From: Pratylenchus scribneri
Taxonomy: Eukaryota; Nematoda; Chromadorea; Rhabditida; Pratylenchidae
Length of the DNA stretch: 64,000 nt
Direction of reading: 5' to 3'
NCBI GenBank assembly: GCA_030063045.1
Contig: JAQSEB010000114.1
Coordinates: forward strand, 1,178,001 to 1,242,000
Positions 10,636 to 22,049 of the stretch are shown here, piece by piece. The notes beneath the pieces are model-generated. The model was not told where the DNA came from. It saw only the letters and a program-made list of their open reading frames with translations, and ran no database searches. A program made the position numbers and the translations under genes. How positions within the stretch are numbered: position 1 is the stretch's first letter; every line of letters begins with the position of its first letter.

Positions 10636-12183
10636 ATGTCAATGAAAAAGGAAAATTTTTGCTCCATCCAATTGAAAACAGCAACGTAAAATTAAAATTT
10701 GTTAAAATAATAATATTTTCCCAAATTTTTACAGTGAAAAATTCGTCTTCCAGGTTGGATATTTTTAGTAAATTTTAATTTCTTAACAATTAGATTGACA
10801 ACTTTTCCGAGCAAGAAGAGAAATGTTTGAAATCGAAAGAATTCATGTATTTTTAGAATAAAAACCACCAAAGTTTTATATTCACTTTAAGTTCCACCGC
10901 ACCGAATGGTGAAATTTTAAAATGGAAATTGCACATTTATCCAAATGGACAGAAGGAAGATTCCAAGGATTTTATCATGATTTTTCTATATCTCATCGAT
11001 TCCAACAACGAGGAAGTGAAGGCAAAATTCCAGTTCTCGTTATGCAAACCCAACGGTGATGAATTCGTGTTAAAATCGAGTAATGCTGAATTTGCTTTTT
11101 CTAAAAATGAAAATTTTTTAGTGGACAAAGAATGGCTCAAGTTTGACAATTCGGACCTAAACAAAAGTTGGGGCTGTAAGGTGATCAAAGAGAAGACCTA
11201 CTCAATCTCAATGGGAAAAATGGCTTGCTTAGCGGTGATCGACTCACAATTGAGTGCACAGTGATGGTCCAGCAGAAATTGGTAATAATTTTCAAAATTC
11301 TGGATTGAATCTTTGCATTTTATATGAGCATAAAATAGAGATAAATAAAAAGAAGAATAATTAAATAATAATATGATTGAAGGAAGAAAATGCATCATTG
11401 CCTGATGTTGAAGTGCCCGAATGCCGTGCATTGGAGGATATGAGCAAAATGTTTGAGGAAAGTCTGTTCTGGGACTGCAAAATCACTTCGGAAGATAACA
11501 AAGAATATAAGGTTCATCATAAAACATAAAATAGTTTCAAATATTGACTTTATTTTTAGGTGCATAAATGCATTTTGGGATGTCGATCGCCGGTCTTCGC
11601 TGCCATGTTCGAGCATGAAATGATGGAAAAGAACAACAATGAGGTCAAAATTGAGGACATGAAGGGAGATGTAATTGAGAAAATGCTTCGATTCATGTAA
11701 GATTTGAATTGATTATTAATCTATTCAAATAATTTTTTTAGCTATAGTGGAAAAGAACCGGATTTTGGTGATATGGCCGAGGATTTGTTGGAGGCCGCTG
11801 ATAAATATGAGCTCATTCGATTGAAGGTAAAGAAATATTTCATCTGATTTTTAAATCGAATATTTTATTTTTAACAATTTTTTAAATTTAATTTTTAATT
11901 CAAAAATCTAATATTTTTATTTCTATTAAAGCTTTTCTGTGAGCGCAAATTAATCAATTCGCTGGAGAATGCAAATGCCTGCTCATTGTTGGCATTGGCT
12001 AATCTCTATCGGGCAGAACATCTCAAAATTCATTCAATTGACTTCATCAAAACGCATTTGAAGGAGGTAAAACAATTTAAAGAAAGAAATTTATTGATTT
12101 TTAATTTTAAGGTCATGAAATCGGAAGGCTGGACTCATGCCGATCACCAATTGAAGGACCAAATCTTTGAGGCCATGCAATAG
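10636..12183 (+). pseudogene. MATH-BTB protein 4, with a one-base frame break
   Basis: Exons by homology: 10636-10685, 10735-10753, 10794-10846, 10892-11079, 11122-11281, 11383-11511, 11560-11696, 11742-11826, 11932-12066, 12112-12183. They sum to 1028 nt, one short of a whole number of codons. The break is in exon 5 near 11186: sister genes read ATCAAAAGGGAAGA, this one ATCAAAGAGAAGA, losing one A from an A-run. The uncorrected frame stops at TGA 11262-11264 inside the MATH domain. Downstream the family frame is intact (ECTVMVQQKL, WDCKITSEDNKEYK, CRSPVFAAMFEHEM, NLYRAEHLKIHS), and the other exons are clean. So it is either a very young pseudogene or an assembly/homopolymer error. The end is TAG rather than the family's EKTGA. 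Confidence 0.8.
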
Positions 12184-12462
12184 AAAAGTGAAAATAAATT
12201 GAAGCATAAATTGACTTATATTCGGATTAAATAAATCAAAATTCATCTCAATTTGTTGTTTTTTTGACACATAAATTCAGGAATCATTTACATATTTTGC
12301 ATAAAATATTTATTTATTCACTCGAATATTTTAAATATGTTTTTTAACATTATTGATTTTTAAAATTTATTCACATTTCATCATTGATTAAAATTGACAA
12401 ATTTAATTTCAGCTCAAAAGACAACAAACAAACATTATTTTTGCTTTTATCATCCAACAATT

Positions 12463-14267
12463 ATGTCAATGAAAAAATACAATTTTTGCACCACTGAATT
12501 GAAGACCGCAACGTAAAAATATAAAATTTTTAAAAAAATAATAATAATTAAATTTTTCAGCGAAAAATTCATTTGGACGGTTGAATTTTTTTTATTAAAC
12601 TGATTTTCCTTTTTGCTTTTAAGATTAAGAACTTTTCCGAACACGAGGAGAAACTTGGAGAATGTTTGAAATCCAAAGAATTCATGTATTTTTTAAAATA
12701 AAAAGTACTAAAGTTTTATATTAACTTTTAAGTTCCACTGCACCGAATGGTCAAATTTTAAAATGGAAATTGCACATTTATCCAAATGGAGAGGAAGAAT
12801 CGAAGGATTACATTAAGCTTTTTCTACATCTCATCGATTCCAACAAAGAGGAAGTGAAGGCAAAATACCAGTTCTCAATACGAAAACCCAACGGTGATGA
12901 ATGCGAACTGAAACCGAGTAATCTTGAATTTCCTTTTTATTAAATTGAATAAATTTTTTAGTGTCAGAAGAATGGCGCAAATTTGACACGAGCTGTAGAA
13001 GGGGCTTTAAGGTGATCAAAAGGGAAGTTCTGCTCAATGAGAAAAATGGCTATCTGGATGGCGATCGACTCACCATTGAATGCACTGTGATGGTCCAGCA
13101 AAAATCGGTAATATTTTTTCCTTATGAAAAACTTGAGAAATATTTCAAAGCAATTCATAATCATTAATATTCATATTTTTATGTTTATTGCTTATAAGAA
13201 TAGCATTCTATTAAAATTTCATAATTTTATTTAGTTTAATTAGATTAGATTGACCATGACCACCATATTCCAAAATTATGACTCAATAATCCTAGATGAA
13301 TAGTTTCCCAGTTAAATTTGTAATAATTCCTTTTTCAAAATTCGATTGAATTTGAATTCTATGTTTGTTTATTGCATTTTATCAGAATAAAATAGGAACA
13401 ATTTTAAATAAAAAAAAATAACATGAATAATTAATAAATAATAATAATTAAAGGAAGAAAATGCCCCATTGCCGGATATTGTTGTACCCGAATCTCGAGC
13501 AGTGGAAGATATGATCAAAATGTTTGAGGAAAGTTTGTTCTGGGACTGCAAAATCACTTCGGGAGATACCAAAGAATATAAGGTTCAAGTTCAATAAATA
13601 TTTTATTAAAGTTAATTGTTTATTTTAAGGTCCATAAATGCATTTTGGGATCTCGATCGCCGGTTTTTGCCGCCATGTTCGAACATGAAATGGTCGAGAA
13701 GAACAATAATGAGGTCAAAATTGAGGACATGAAGGGAGATGTAATCGAGAAAATGCTTCGATTCATGTAATTAACGATTTAATCAAAACCGTTAAAATAT
13801 TGATTTTCAGCTACAGTAGAAAAGAACCGGATTTTGGTGATATGGCCGGGGATTTGTTGGAGGCCGCTGATAAATATGAGCTCATTCGATTGAAGGTATA
13901 GAAATATTTCATCTGATTTTTAAATCGAATATTTTATTTTTAACAATTTTTTAAATTTAATTTTTAATTCAAAAATCTAATATTTTTATTTCTATTAAAG
14001 CTTTTCTGCGAGCGCAAACTGATTAATTCGCTGGGTAGTGCAAATGCCTGCGAATTGTTGGCATTGGCCAATCTCTATCGGGCCGAACATCTCAAGAACC
14101 ATTCAATTGACTTCATCAAAATGAACCTGAAGGAGGCAATATTTAAAGAAACAAATTATAAATTTATTGATTAATTCTATCTTAAGGTAAAGAAATCGGA
14201 CGGATGGAAGAATGTTTTGGCCGATCAACAAATGGTTGAGCAAATTTTCGAAGCCATGGAAAAGTGA
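12463..14267 (+). CDS. MATH-BTB protein 5
   Basis: Exons: 12463-12512, 12561-12579, 12624-12685, 12733-12917, 12962-13107, 13454-13582, 13630-13766, 13811-13895, 14001-14135, 14187-14267. They sum to 1029 nt, 342 aa, in phase. MATH (EKFIWTIKNFSEHEEKLGE), BTB (WDCKITSGDTKEYK, CRSPVFAAMFEHEM) and C-terminal box (NLYRAEHLKNHS) are present. The conserved YSGKEPDFGDMAEDL reads YSRKEPDFGDMAGDL here, two changes at well-kept positions. The last intron has a GC donor (AAGGAG|GCAATA). Intron 8 is nearly identical to that of MATH-BTB 4, pointing to recent gene conversion. Intron 5 (346 bp) is longer than in the sisters and holds only AT-rich sequence. Confidence 0.9.
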
Positions 14268-14526
14268 AGATTAAATTCGGCTCAAATATGACAAATAAAT
14301 ATTTCCGGGTTGATCAAATATAAAAACAATTCATCTCAATTTGTTGCTTAAATTTTGGATCAATTTCATATTTTTGCATAAAATTTATATTTATTCAAAG
14401 AATATTTAAATATGTAAAGCTGAAATCGGCGTATCTTATAAATTTTTAATCAAAATCCAGTTCATAAATTTAGTAAATGTTTTTATAGAGAAAATCTTCA
14501 TCAAAATAAAAAAAATTGACACTTAA

Positions 14527-15781
14527 ATGCCAGCGAAGCAACATCCGGCGGTTGAAGGGTTGGCCATCGGCCTGGACAAAGGACATCCAGTGACCAAAAA
14601 TGTGCGCAAACCACGTCAATCTCGTCATAAAGGTCGTCTATCAAAGAAAACGCGCATCGTTCGTGAACTTGTCCGCGAGGTTTGCGTTAATTTATTTAAT
14701 TTAATTGAAAATGGGAAATATTTAAAATGACGAAAAGATTATAGCGGTTCAGTGGTTTATCCTAAACCAATAAACCTTATCTCAATCGATAGACCTCATC
14801 AAGACGCATTATTTGATTATGTTATGGTTTGGGTTTGACCAATTCTAATTTAGTTTTGAACCAATAAACCAAAATTGGTTTAAACCGTTTAATACCCTTT
14901 AATTGTTGACTAAACCATAATTGGTTTAAACCGTTTAATACCCTTTAATTGTTGACCAAACCAAAATTGGTTTAAACCGTTTAATAACCTTTAATTGTTG
15001 ACAAACCAAAATTGGTTTAAACCGTTTAATACCCTTTAATTGTTGACTAAACCATAATTGGTTTAAACCGTTTAATACCCTTTAATTGTTGACCAAACCA
15101 TAATTGGTTTAAACCGTTTAATAACCTTTAATTGTTGACAAACCAAAATTGGTTTAAACCGTTTAATAACCTTTAATTGTTGACAAACCAAAATTGGTTT
15201 AAACCGTTTAATACCCTTTAATTGTTGACTAAACCATAATTGGTTTAAACCGTTTAATACCCTTTAATTGTTGACTAAACCATAATTGGTTTAAACCGTT
15301 TAATACCCTTTAATTGTTGACTAAACCATAATTGGTTTAAACCGTTTAATACCTTTTAATTGCTGACAAAACCAAAATTGGTTTAAACCGTTTAATACCC
15401 TTTAATTGTTGACCAAACCATGACAAATTATATACTATTCAATGCGTCTTGATCAGTTCTATCCAATTTTGGGTATATGGTTTTGGGTTTAAGGTAAATC
15501 ACCAACTGATCTTTTCGACATTTAAACTATTTCCCATTCTTATTCCGCGATTTCCAAATTAAATATTTAAATATTTAAAAACATTTTCTAAAACTCCACT
15601 TAAATTCCAGGTCGTCGGTTTCTCCCCATACGAAAAGCGAACTATGGAATTATTGCGCATCAGTAAGGACAAGAAAGCGTTGAAATTCCTGAAGCGACGC
15701 ATTGGCCAACATGTTCGAGCCAAACGTAAGCGGGACGAAATGCAACGCATCCTGATTGAAATGCGCAAACATCACAAATGA
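14527..15781 (+). CDS. rpl-36: Ribosomal protein eL36
   Basis: Two exons, 14527-14679 and 15611-15781, give 107 aa, the usual length for eL36 of the large cytosolic ribosomal subunit. Exon 1 encodes [17 protein letters not shown] and [20 protein letters not shown]. Exon 2 encodes [20 protein letters not shown] and [20 protein letters not shown], ending EMRKHHK. The basic composition and the GLNKGH-like and PYEKR.MELL motifs identify it. The single intron is 931 bp, almost all of it a MITE-A copy with an expanded minisatellite. That is unusual inside a highly expressed gene with otherwise compact structure. Confidence 0.97.
14710..15540 (+). mobile_element. MITE-A copy b (about 12 minisatellite units) in the eL36 intron
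   Basis: The inverted ends are long: ATGGGAAATATTTAAAATG then CGAAAAGAT at the left, mirrored at the right by ATCTTTTCG then CATTTAAACTATTTCCCAT. Inside the ends, CATCAAGACGCATT faces AATGCGTCTTGATCAG. Between about 14860 and 15420 lie some 12 units of the 46-bp repeat with GTTTAAACCGTTTAATACCC, with a few variants (AATAACC, TTGACTAAACC). Confidence 0.85.
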
Positions 15782-15957
15782 TTAATGATGAGGAATGAAG
15801 ATCAATTATGATTGCTTTTTGTTTTATTCAATTTCAATTGAAATTCAATCATAAACATTGTTAAATTTATCAAATAAATTTGTTTTCTTTTCATTGTTTT
15901 TAAAATGTTTAATTCATTTCAATATTGATTTTTTATTTCAGTTTTTCAAACAATTTT

Positions 15958-16245
15958 TTAATTAGTAAAGATTTTAGCTGTTCAGAGGTTTGTCCCAGAC
16001 TCCTAAACCAAATTTACCCAAATTGGATAGAGCTGCGCATTGAATGTTATATAATTTATCATTGTTCGGTCAACAATTATAGGGTATTAAACGGTTTAAA
16101 CCAATTTTGGTTTAATGGTTCAAAACTAAGTTTGAATTGATTAAACCAAAACAATTAAATGTGTCTTGACCAGATCTATCGATTGGATATAAGGTTTTGG
16201 TGGTTTAGGACAAACCATTAAACCGTTACAATCTTTTCGAAATGT
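15958..16245 (-). mobile_element. MITE-A copy c (minimal, inverted) before ABHD10
   Basis: Reverse-orientation copy between eL36 and the hydrolase gene. It carries one repeat unit (GGGTATTAAACGG, GGTTTAAACC), flanked by GAATG...TAATTTATCATTG on one side and GTGTCTTGACCAGATCTATC on the other. It ends CCGTTACAATCTTTTCGAAA, which is the same terminus as copy b. It probably lies in the ABHD10 promoter, about 50 bp before the start codon. Confidence 0.75.
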
Positions 16246-16292
16246 TAAATAACTTATTTTGATTATATTTAGCTCATTTATAAAGTAAGAAA

Positions 16293-17313
16293 ATGGATGA
16301 CGCCAAAACAGCAGAGGTAGAGCAGCAAAAACCAGCCGATTTCCTTGATGTTGGTGGAGAGCGGATTTCGGTTCGCCATGAGCCAGGCAATCAGCCGGGC
16401 ATTTTTTGGCTTGCCGGCTATCGTTCTGATATGCTTGGCTCGAAAGCCGTTGCACTTCATCAATGGACAAAGCAAAAGGGATTGATGCTAACACGTCACG
16501 ACTATTCCGGTTCATATTTTAGAAATTACCAAAAAAAATTTGAAATTAAAAGGCCACGGCGAATCAAGCGGAAAATATTATGAAGGAACAATTTCCAAGT
16601 GGTTGGCTCAAAGTTTGGCCGTTTTTCGTCGATATATTCCAACTGGTAGTCGTCAAATTTTGGTTGGCTCCTCGATGGGTGCTTGGATTGCGCTGCGAAT
16701 GGTTCAGGAGTTGAACAAAAAGGTTTCTGATAAAATATTTTTCGGATAATAAAAACAAGGTTTTTTGTTATTTAATTGATTCGTCAATTCAGACTGAACA
16801 GAAACCACCACCAATTGCCGGCCTTGTCCTCCTCGCCCCGGCCCCAGACTTCACTGTGGAATTAATGGAACCCGAACTGAACGAAGACCAACGAAATGAA
16901 CTCAAAACAAAGGGTTTTTATTTGGAAAAATCTGAATATTTTGAGGAAGGAAACATTTGGAGCCAAGAATTTTTCCAGGTTTTTATTAATTCCAATTTTA
17001 ATTTATCCAATTTTTCAATTAAGGATGCACGGGAAAACAATCGCGTAATGGGCGATGGTCCAATTGAACCCGGCTGCCCAGTTTGCATAATTCATGGCAG
17101 TGAAGACAAAGATGTGCCCGTAAAATTGGTCGATAAACTGGTCAAAATGTTGCCATCGAATGGGACCAAACGAATAAATGTGACGGATGGAGACCATCGA
17201 CTATCGCGGCCAGAAGTCAGAGAGTTTTAACAATTAAAAAATAATTTTAAATTTTTCAGGACATCGACTTGATTTTGCAAAATTTAGGAATGATGGTTGA
17301 TGAAGTTAAATGA
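16293..17313 (+). CDS. ABHD10-like alpha/beta hydrolase
   Basis: Exons: 16293-16509, 16553-16722, 16793-16978, 17024-17215, 17260-17313. They sum to 819 nt, 272 aa. GIFWLAGYRSDMLGSKA and the HDYSGHGESSGKYYEGTI segment match the oxyanion-loop region of ABHD10. The nucleophile motif is GSSMG with Ser113. HGSEDKDVP (Asp219 or Asp221) and DGDHR (His249) supply the acid and base. Human ABHD10 is a mitochondrial depalmitoylase and acyl-glucuronide esterase; the same chemistry is inferred here. The N-terminus (MDDAKTAEVEQQ) is acidic and not a mitochondrial presequence, so the location may differ from human. AATAAA at 17378 is the likely poly(A) signal. Confidence 0.9.
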
Positions 17314-18028
17314 ACAACGCTTTAATTGATGAAAGATGAAGTTATTTTGTTTTTTATATTTTTCTATTGTTATTTTGAATAAATTAATGTTCATTTCATT
17401 TTGTTGATTAACCTAATATTTGTGGACGAAAAATTTTCGTTTAAATTCTAATCAAATTTTAATTGATGAAAAATCATTGATAATGTCAAAATAATATACC
17501 GGTTCAGTATTAAACGGTTTAAACCAATTCTGGTTTAATGGTTCAAAACAGTTAGAATTTGGTTAAACCAAAGCCAAAATAATTGACCTATTGACTGGGT
17601 ATAAGCTTTTTGGTTTAGGTTTAGTTTCTGAACTGATAAATATCTTGGATTTTAATATTCCCAAATTTATTCGATATCAAATAGCACTTCGTAGGTAAGG
17701 GAGACTAGAACCACTATCATTAAGTAAAAAATTAATTAATTGGACTTTGTTCTTTGAAAATGAATGAAGTTTGACTGCTGAGCATTGAGTTTAACTTGTT
17801 GTTTATTGAGGAGAGAGTAAAAGAAAGAAAAGTGAATGAACCCAATCCAAATAGAGAGATAAAAGGCATACATAGAGTAGTTTGCAATTTAGGTTTTCCT
17901 TTCTTTTATTATAAATTTAATTATTTAATTAATTAACTAGTAACATATTTATTTGTCAAACATTTAATTAAATTATTCTTCAGATTGAAAAATAGCCACC
18001 AAAAATCCCTATCTTCAATAAACCTAAA
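17314..18028. other. Intergenic region with MITE-A fragment d
   Basis: About 715 bp between ABHD10 and the first AIG1-like gene. A short, decayed reverse MITE-A copy lies at about 17495-17650 (ACCGGTTCAG, TATTAAACGG, GGTTTAAACC, ending near CTGAACTGATAAA). The rest, about 17650-18028, is AT-rich with a purine-rich stretch (GAGGAGAGAGTAAAAGAAAG) at about 17808 and should contain the AIG1-A promoter. Confidence 0.5.
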
Positions 18029-21000
18029 ATGTCGCTGGCGAATTTCACTTCAAAATATTCCAATCTGATTTTGGCTGTCCTTTATGCCTATGCAATTTAC
18101 TATGATTTCCTACTGTCCGAGAAGTACAACATTTGGCCTGGTAAAATTAAATATTCTATTCTAAATGATAATTAACTATTTTATTAAAGTTCCCGGCAAA
18201 TATTGGAGCAAATTTGTTTGGCTAACCATGATAAATCTGGTCGGTTCTGTTTATAAATAATAAAAAAATCGGGCAAAAATGTAAAAATCCTTAAATTTAT
18301 TTTCCAATTAAAAATAGCAAATTGAGAACACCGCGTACCGCGGATAATTTACTCATCAATCTTTCACAATGTGGTGCCCGGAGGCCCTAGGGGCTGGGCG
18401 CTGGGGCCATTTGTCTCGATTTTTGACTTGGAGGGGGGGGGGGGGGGGGGGGCGATGACGACGCAAAAACGCGAAGACCCCCACTAAAGCAAATGGGCCA
18501 AAGGCAGAAGATAGATGGATACCAATCCCTCCCTCCCCTCAGGTCCCCATTCATTGCCCATTCATCAGCTCCCACAGAGGAGGACAGCGCCCGAGGCAAA
18601 AATATAGGCGGCGGATGGAGGTGGTCGTTGACGCTTTCACTTAATTTTTTTTGGTATCCTCTAAATCAATATATTCATTCATCATTCCCCCTCCCCCCCC
18701 CCCCTTCGGGGGATATTCAACAGAGAATTGACCCAAAAGCAATGCCAAAGTGTGTAATATTTTTTCCTGAGAGTTTATTTTTAGTCATTCTGAGGCATTA
18801 ATGGGAACTTTTTGGTCAATTTATTCAGCCAAATAAAAGTAGGAAAAATCCCTCGAGCTAAAAAATAGCGCTTAGACATCCTCCTCGGAAACAGAAATTT
18901 TGGTTTATTTCCCATCAACAAAATAAGCTTGCATTCAATTTAAAAAAATTTTTTAACACATTTTTTCGGAATTCGGATCCACCCAAAATTACTATTCCAA
19001 AATCACATACCCCACTTAAATCCAGAATTTCTACACCCAAAATAACTACACGCAAAATTCTTACAGAGAAAAATTTGAAATTTTCGAGCTTTGGCCTTAT
19101 ACCTAGCCCTAAATTTTTTTCCTTGTAGAAATTTTGGGAATTGATCCCAATTTTTTTGCCCTTAAAAAGACATAATAAAATAATTCAACAAAGTAAGCCT
19201 TAACTTGGTTTAGCTCCTGTTTATTTGTGCATTTTTTGCACATTTTTTCCTTTTAATGTCCGCCCAAAGCAAAGCCAGAGTTCTGTGTCCATTCCATTCA
19301 TTTTTTATTTTGTTGTTTGCCGGTTGCCGCTCCGTCAAATCCCCTCCGCCCTTTTCCCCTCTAACAAATACAATTTGCCTTTGCCTTGTTAGTCCAATCC
19401 CCCCAGCGAAGTAAAGTCCTATTTTCCTCGTTTTTTTCACTTTCCTTTTCCCTTCACTCGGGCGAATCAATTAGAGACCAAAAATAACCAAAAAATACGA
19501 CCAGCTGTGGGCGAGAGGCGCAAAAACTTGGTGCATTTTTTTCCCAAATAAACAAAAATTTTTGGTTAAAATTTTTCAATAAACCAATTAAAAACACATC
19601 AATATTTTAATTTCCAATTTTTTTGTCAGTATTTGCACTTCATTTACAATTCAATTGCTGCAATTTTTGCCCTCCTCAATGTACAAAATGCCGCCATCCT
19701 TCGACCATTTCATTTCTGTGCCACCTCGCTGGTTTTCCCGTGCGGATTTGTACGTTCAAAATTTTACCGAAATCCCTAAATTGGGCCAAATTCACAGCAC
19801 TTTTTAGGCTACCAATTTTAATAATTAAAAATAAACCAAATTCTTTTCGATTTATGTAATAAAAAAAATTAAATTTAATCCAAATAAAAAATTAAAAACC
19901 ATAAAAAATTTCATTCGGCAATGAAATAATTTTGACTATTTAACAATTAAAAATCAATCATTTCTTTTGAAAATTTGAGTTTCTTTGATAGTAAAAACAA
20001 TTATATTCTTCCAATCTTTTTTTTTCGAATTTCGGCATTCCAAGTTCCAGAAAATATTTTTTCCTAGGAAAAAAATCCTAAAAATATTGACCCAATTTTT
20101 ATGAAAATTTTTTGAAAATTTTAACATTAACAATGAACCATTTTTTAAATAAAATTTCTTTTGAATTTAGATAATTTTACCTATTCAACTCATTCTTAAA
20201 TTAAAAATAAAATCAATATTTAAAAAAGACATAATTAACTTCAATAAATAAACAATTTTATTCAACCCAAAATCCATAAAATCAAATAAATTTCATTTTA
20301 AATTCCCCATTTCTTTCTGCACAGACTGTTGTGGCCCTCTTCTGGGGACTAGTCTATTTGGATCCAAATTTCTTGGTGGATGATGTGGCAAAAGTCATTT
20401 TGGCCGTCAAATGGTTCAACCACACAATTGTGAGCAATTTTGTCCACATTTTCCAATTAAATTGCCATTTTCAGCATACTTTACCTTTGGCCGCAATGTT
20501 CCTGGACTTTGTCATTTGGCGACATCCAAGGCCGGCAAAACGTTCGGCCTTTAAAGCAATCTTCATTTTTGTCCTACTCTACATGATTGAGTGAGTAAAA
20601 TTAAAATTTGGGGATTTATGGGTTTATAAAGAATATTTTACTAAAATTTTTTTAAAAGTTTTCAACTCAAAGAGTGGAGACCCTTTCCTTTTCAAAATGT
20701 AGGTCTCGGGTTCGAATCTGCTCACAGGGGAAATTGGGATTGGTTTTTTTTTTCTACAGTAAATTTCTAAACGAAATACAATTCCAATTTCCAACAATAA
20801 AATGATTTAATCTCCCCAAAAAATCAGTGAATTTACCCATCCTTTTTTGCGTCGAAAATTCAACATTTTTGAAGCCATAAATCTTGGTCAAATCGGACTA
20901 TATTTAAAATCTATCCAAACTAAGCTTAAACCTAACTTTCAATCCAACCCGAATCTTCAAAACTTTGCAAAAAATTTTGAATTTTCAATTTCAACACAAA

Positions 21001-21747
21001 AAATTTAGGCTAAACTAAATTCCATTAATTTTATGAGGTAAATATTTTTAATTAATTTAAAATATTTGAAGAGAATATTTTAATTATTACTCATTTCCTT
21101 TCCACAGCATCCACTATTTCTACTACGTGCACAATTTTTGGGCCTATCCAATTTTGGCGGTGTTGCCGGCACCAGCTCGAATTCTTTTCATTCTCTTCTG
21201 CATGGCGTTCATTTTTGGGGCATTCCTTGTGGGCGATGCCATCAACATGCTCATCAAGTGGGTTTTCAAATTATAATGAACTTATTTTTAAGTGTTAAAA
21301 ATTAAATTTTGGGTGCAGAACCAAGCAAAATCTCTAAAAAAAATGACAAAAATCTTTAAAAAAATTAATGATAAAAATCAAACTTTTGGGAAATTCTCAC
21401 AAAAAATGCTAATATCGAAAAAAAATAAAATTTTATGATATTTTTATTCAAACTCATTGAATAATTTCTTTTAGATAAATATTTTTATCACTTGAACTTC
21501 ATGAAAATCGATTAACTTTTTTCCAAAATTTTCATCAATTATTAAATTAAAAATATTTTTTTTCTCTGCAATTTTTAAGATATTTTTTTAAATTTTTTTT
21601 ATTGTTTTTTAAAAATTATTAATATTTTTTCAATTTTTTTCCTTTAAATTTTTTAATATTTTATTTTTTTTCAGTCAATTTGCCCCAGCCCCTCGTCCCA
21701 TCAGTCCAATGCGCAACCGAAATTTGATGATGAGGAAGAAAAAATAA
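18029..21747 (+). CDS. AIG1/ADTRP-family membrane hydrolase A
   Basis: Exons: 18029-18140, 18190-18239, 19630-19749, 20325-20429, 20475-20590, 21108-21257, 21675-21747. They sum to 726 nt, 241 aa. The protein is a multi-span membrane protein of the FAR-17a/AIG1 family. Human AIG1 and ADTRP are Thr hydrolases of fatty-acid esters of hydroxy fatty acids (FAHFAs). FVWLTMINL (Thr50) aligns with the AIG1 catalytic Thr. WFNHTIHTLPL carries the conserved His pair (127, 130). IEIHYFYY-like and FWAYPILAVLP follow, and the tail is basic (MRNRNLMMRKKK). Exon 3 (YLHFIYNSIAAIF ... LVFPCGF) was located by fit to the missing TM segment. The intron before it is about 1.4 kb and contains a GC-rich block with homopolymers. 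Confidence 0.85.
18340..18780. repeat. GC-rich block with poly-G and poly-C runs in AIG1-A intron 2
   Basis: A run of 20 G at 18433-18452 and a C-rich run ending near 18704 bound a stretch far richer in GC than its surroundings, beginning near CCGCGTACCGCGG at about 18331. No convincing ORF or terminal repeat was found. It may be an inserted element, since similar homopolymers occur in the hAT-like element at 33.2 kb. Confidence 0.4.
20650..20735 (+). repeat. tRNA-derived relic in AIG1-A intron 5
   Basis: GTCTCGGGTTCGAATCTGCTC repeats the B-box block of the relic at 3.2 kb (ATCTCGGGTTCGAATCCGCTC) with three changes. The A-box side (CAACTCAAAGAGTGG) is weaker. Further decayed copies of the B-box block sit at about 24545 (AAAATTCGAATCC) and 24699 (GGTTCGAATCC). 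Confidence 0.5.
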
Positions 21748-22049
21748 ACATTGATGATGTAAATGAGAACCAAACAAATAGGCTGCTGTAAAAGAAGAAT
21801 TGGAAGTGAAAAAATCGATTCAAAAATAAAATTAAAAAATTGCCAAATCCAATCAATGCATTTTTCCCTTGCCCAATGCTCCTTTTTATTGCCTTTTTTA
21901 ATAATTAATTAATAATTATAATAAAAATTTCACATTAAAATGTCAATTTTATGGCCAAAATTGTTAAAAATACCAATTTCATACATTTTTAATGCCAACA
22001 ATTTTTCAAAAATTTTAAAAATATTTTCAGAGAATTTAAAATTTCAAAA

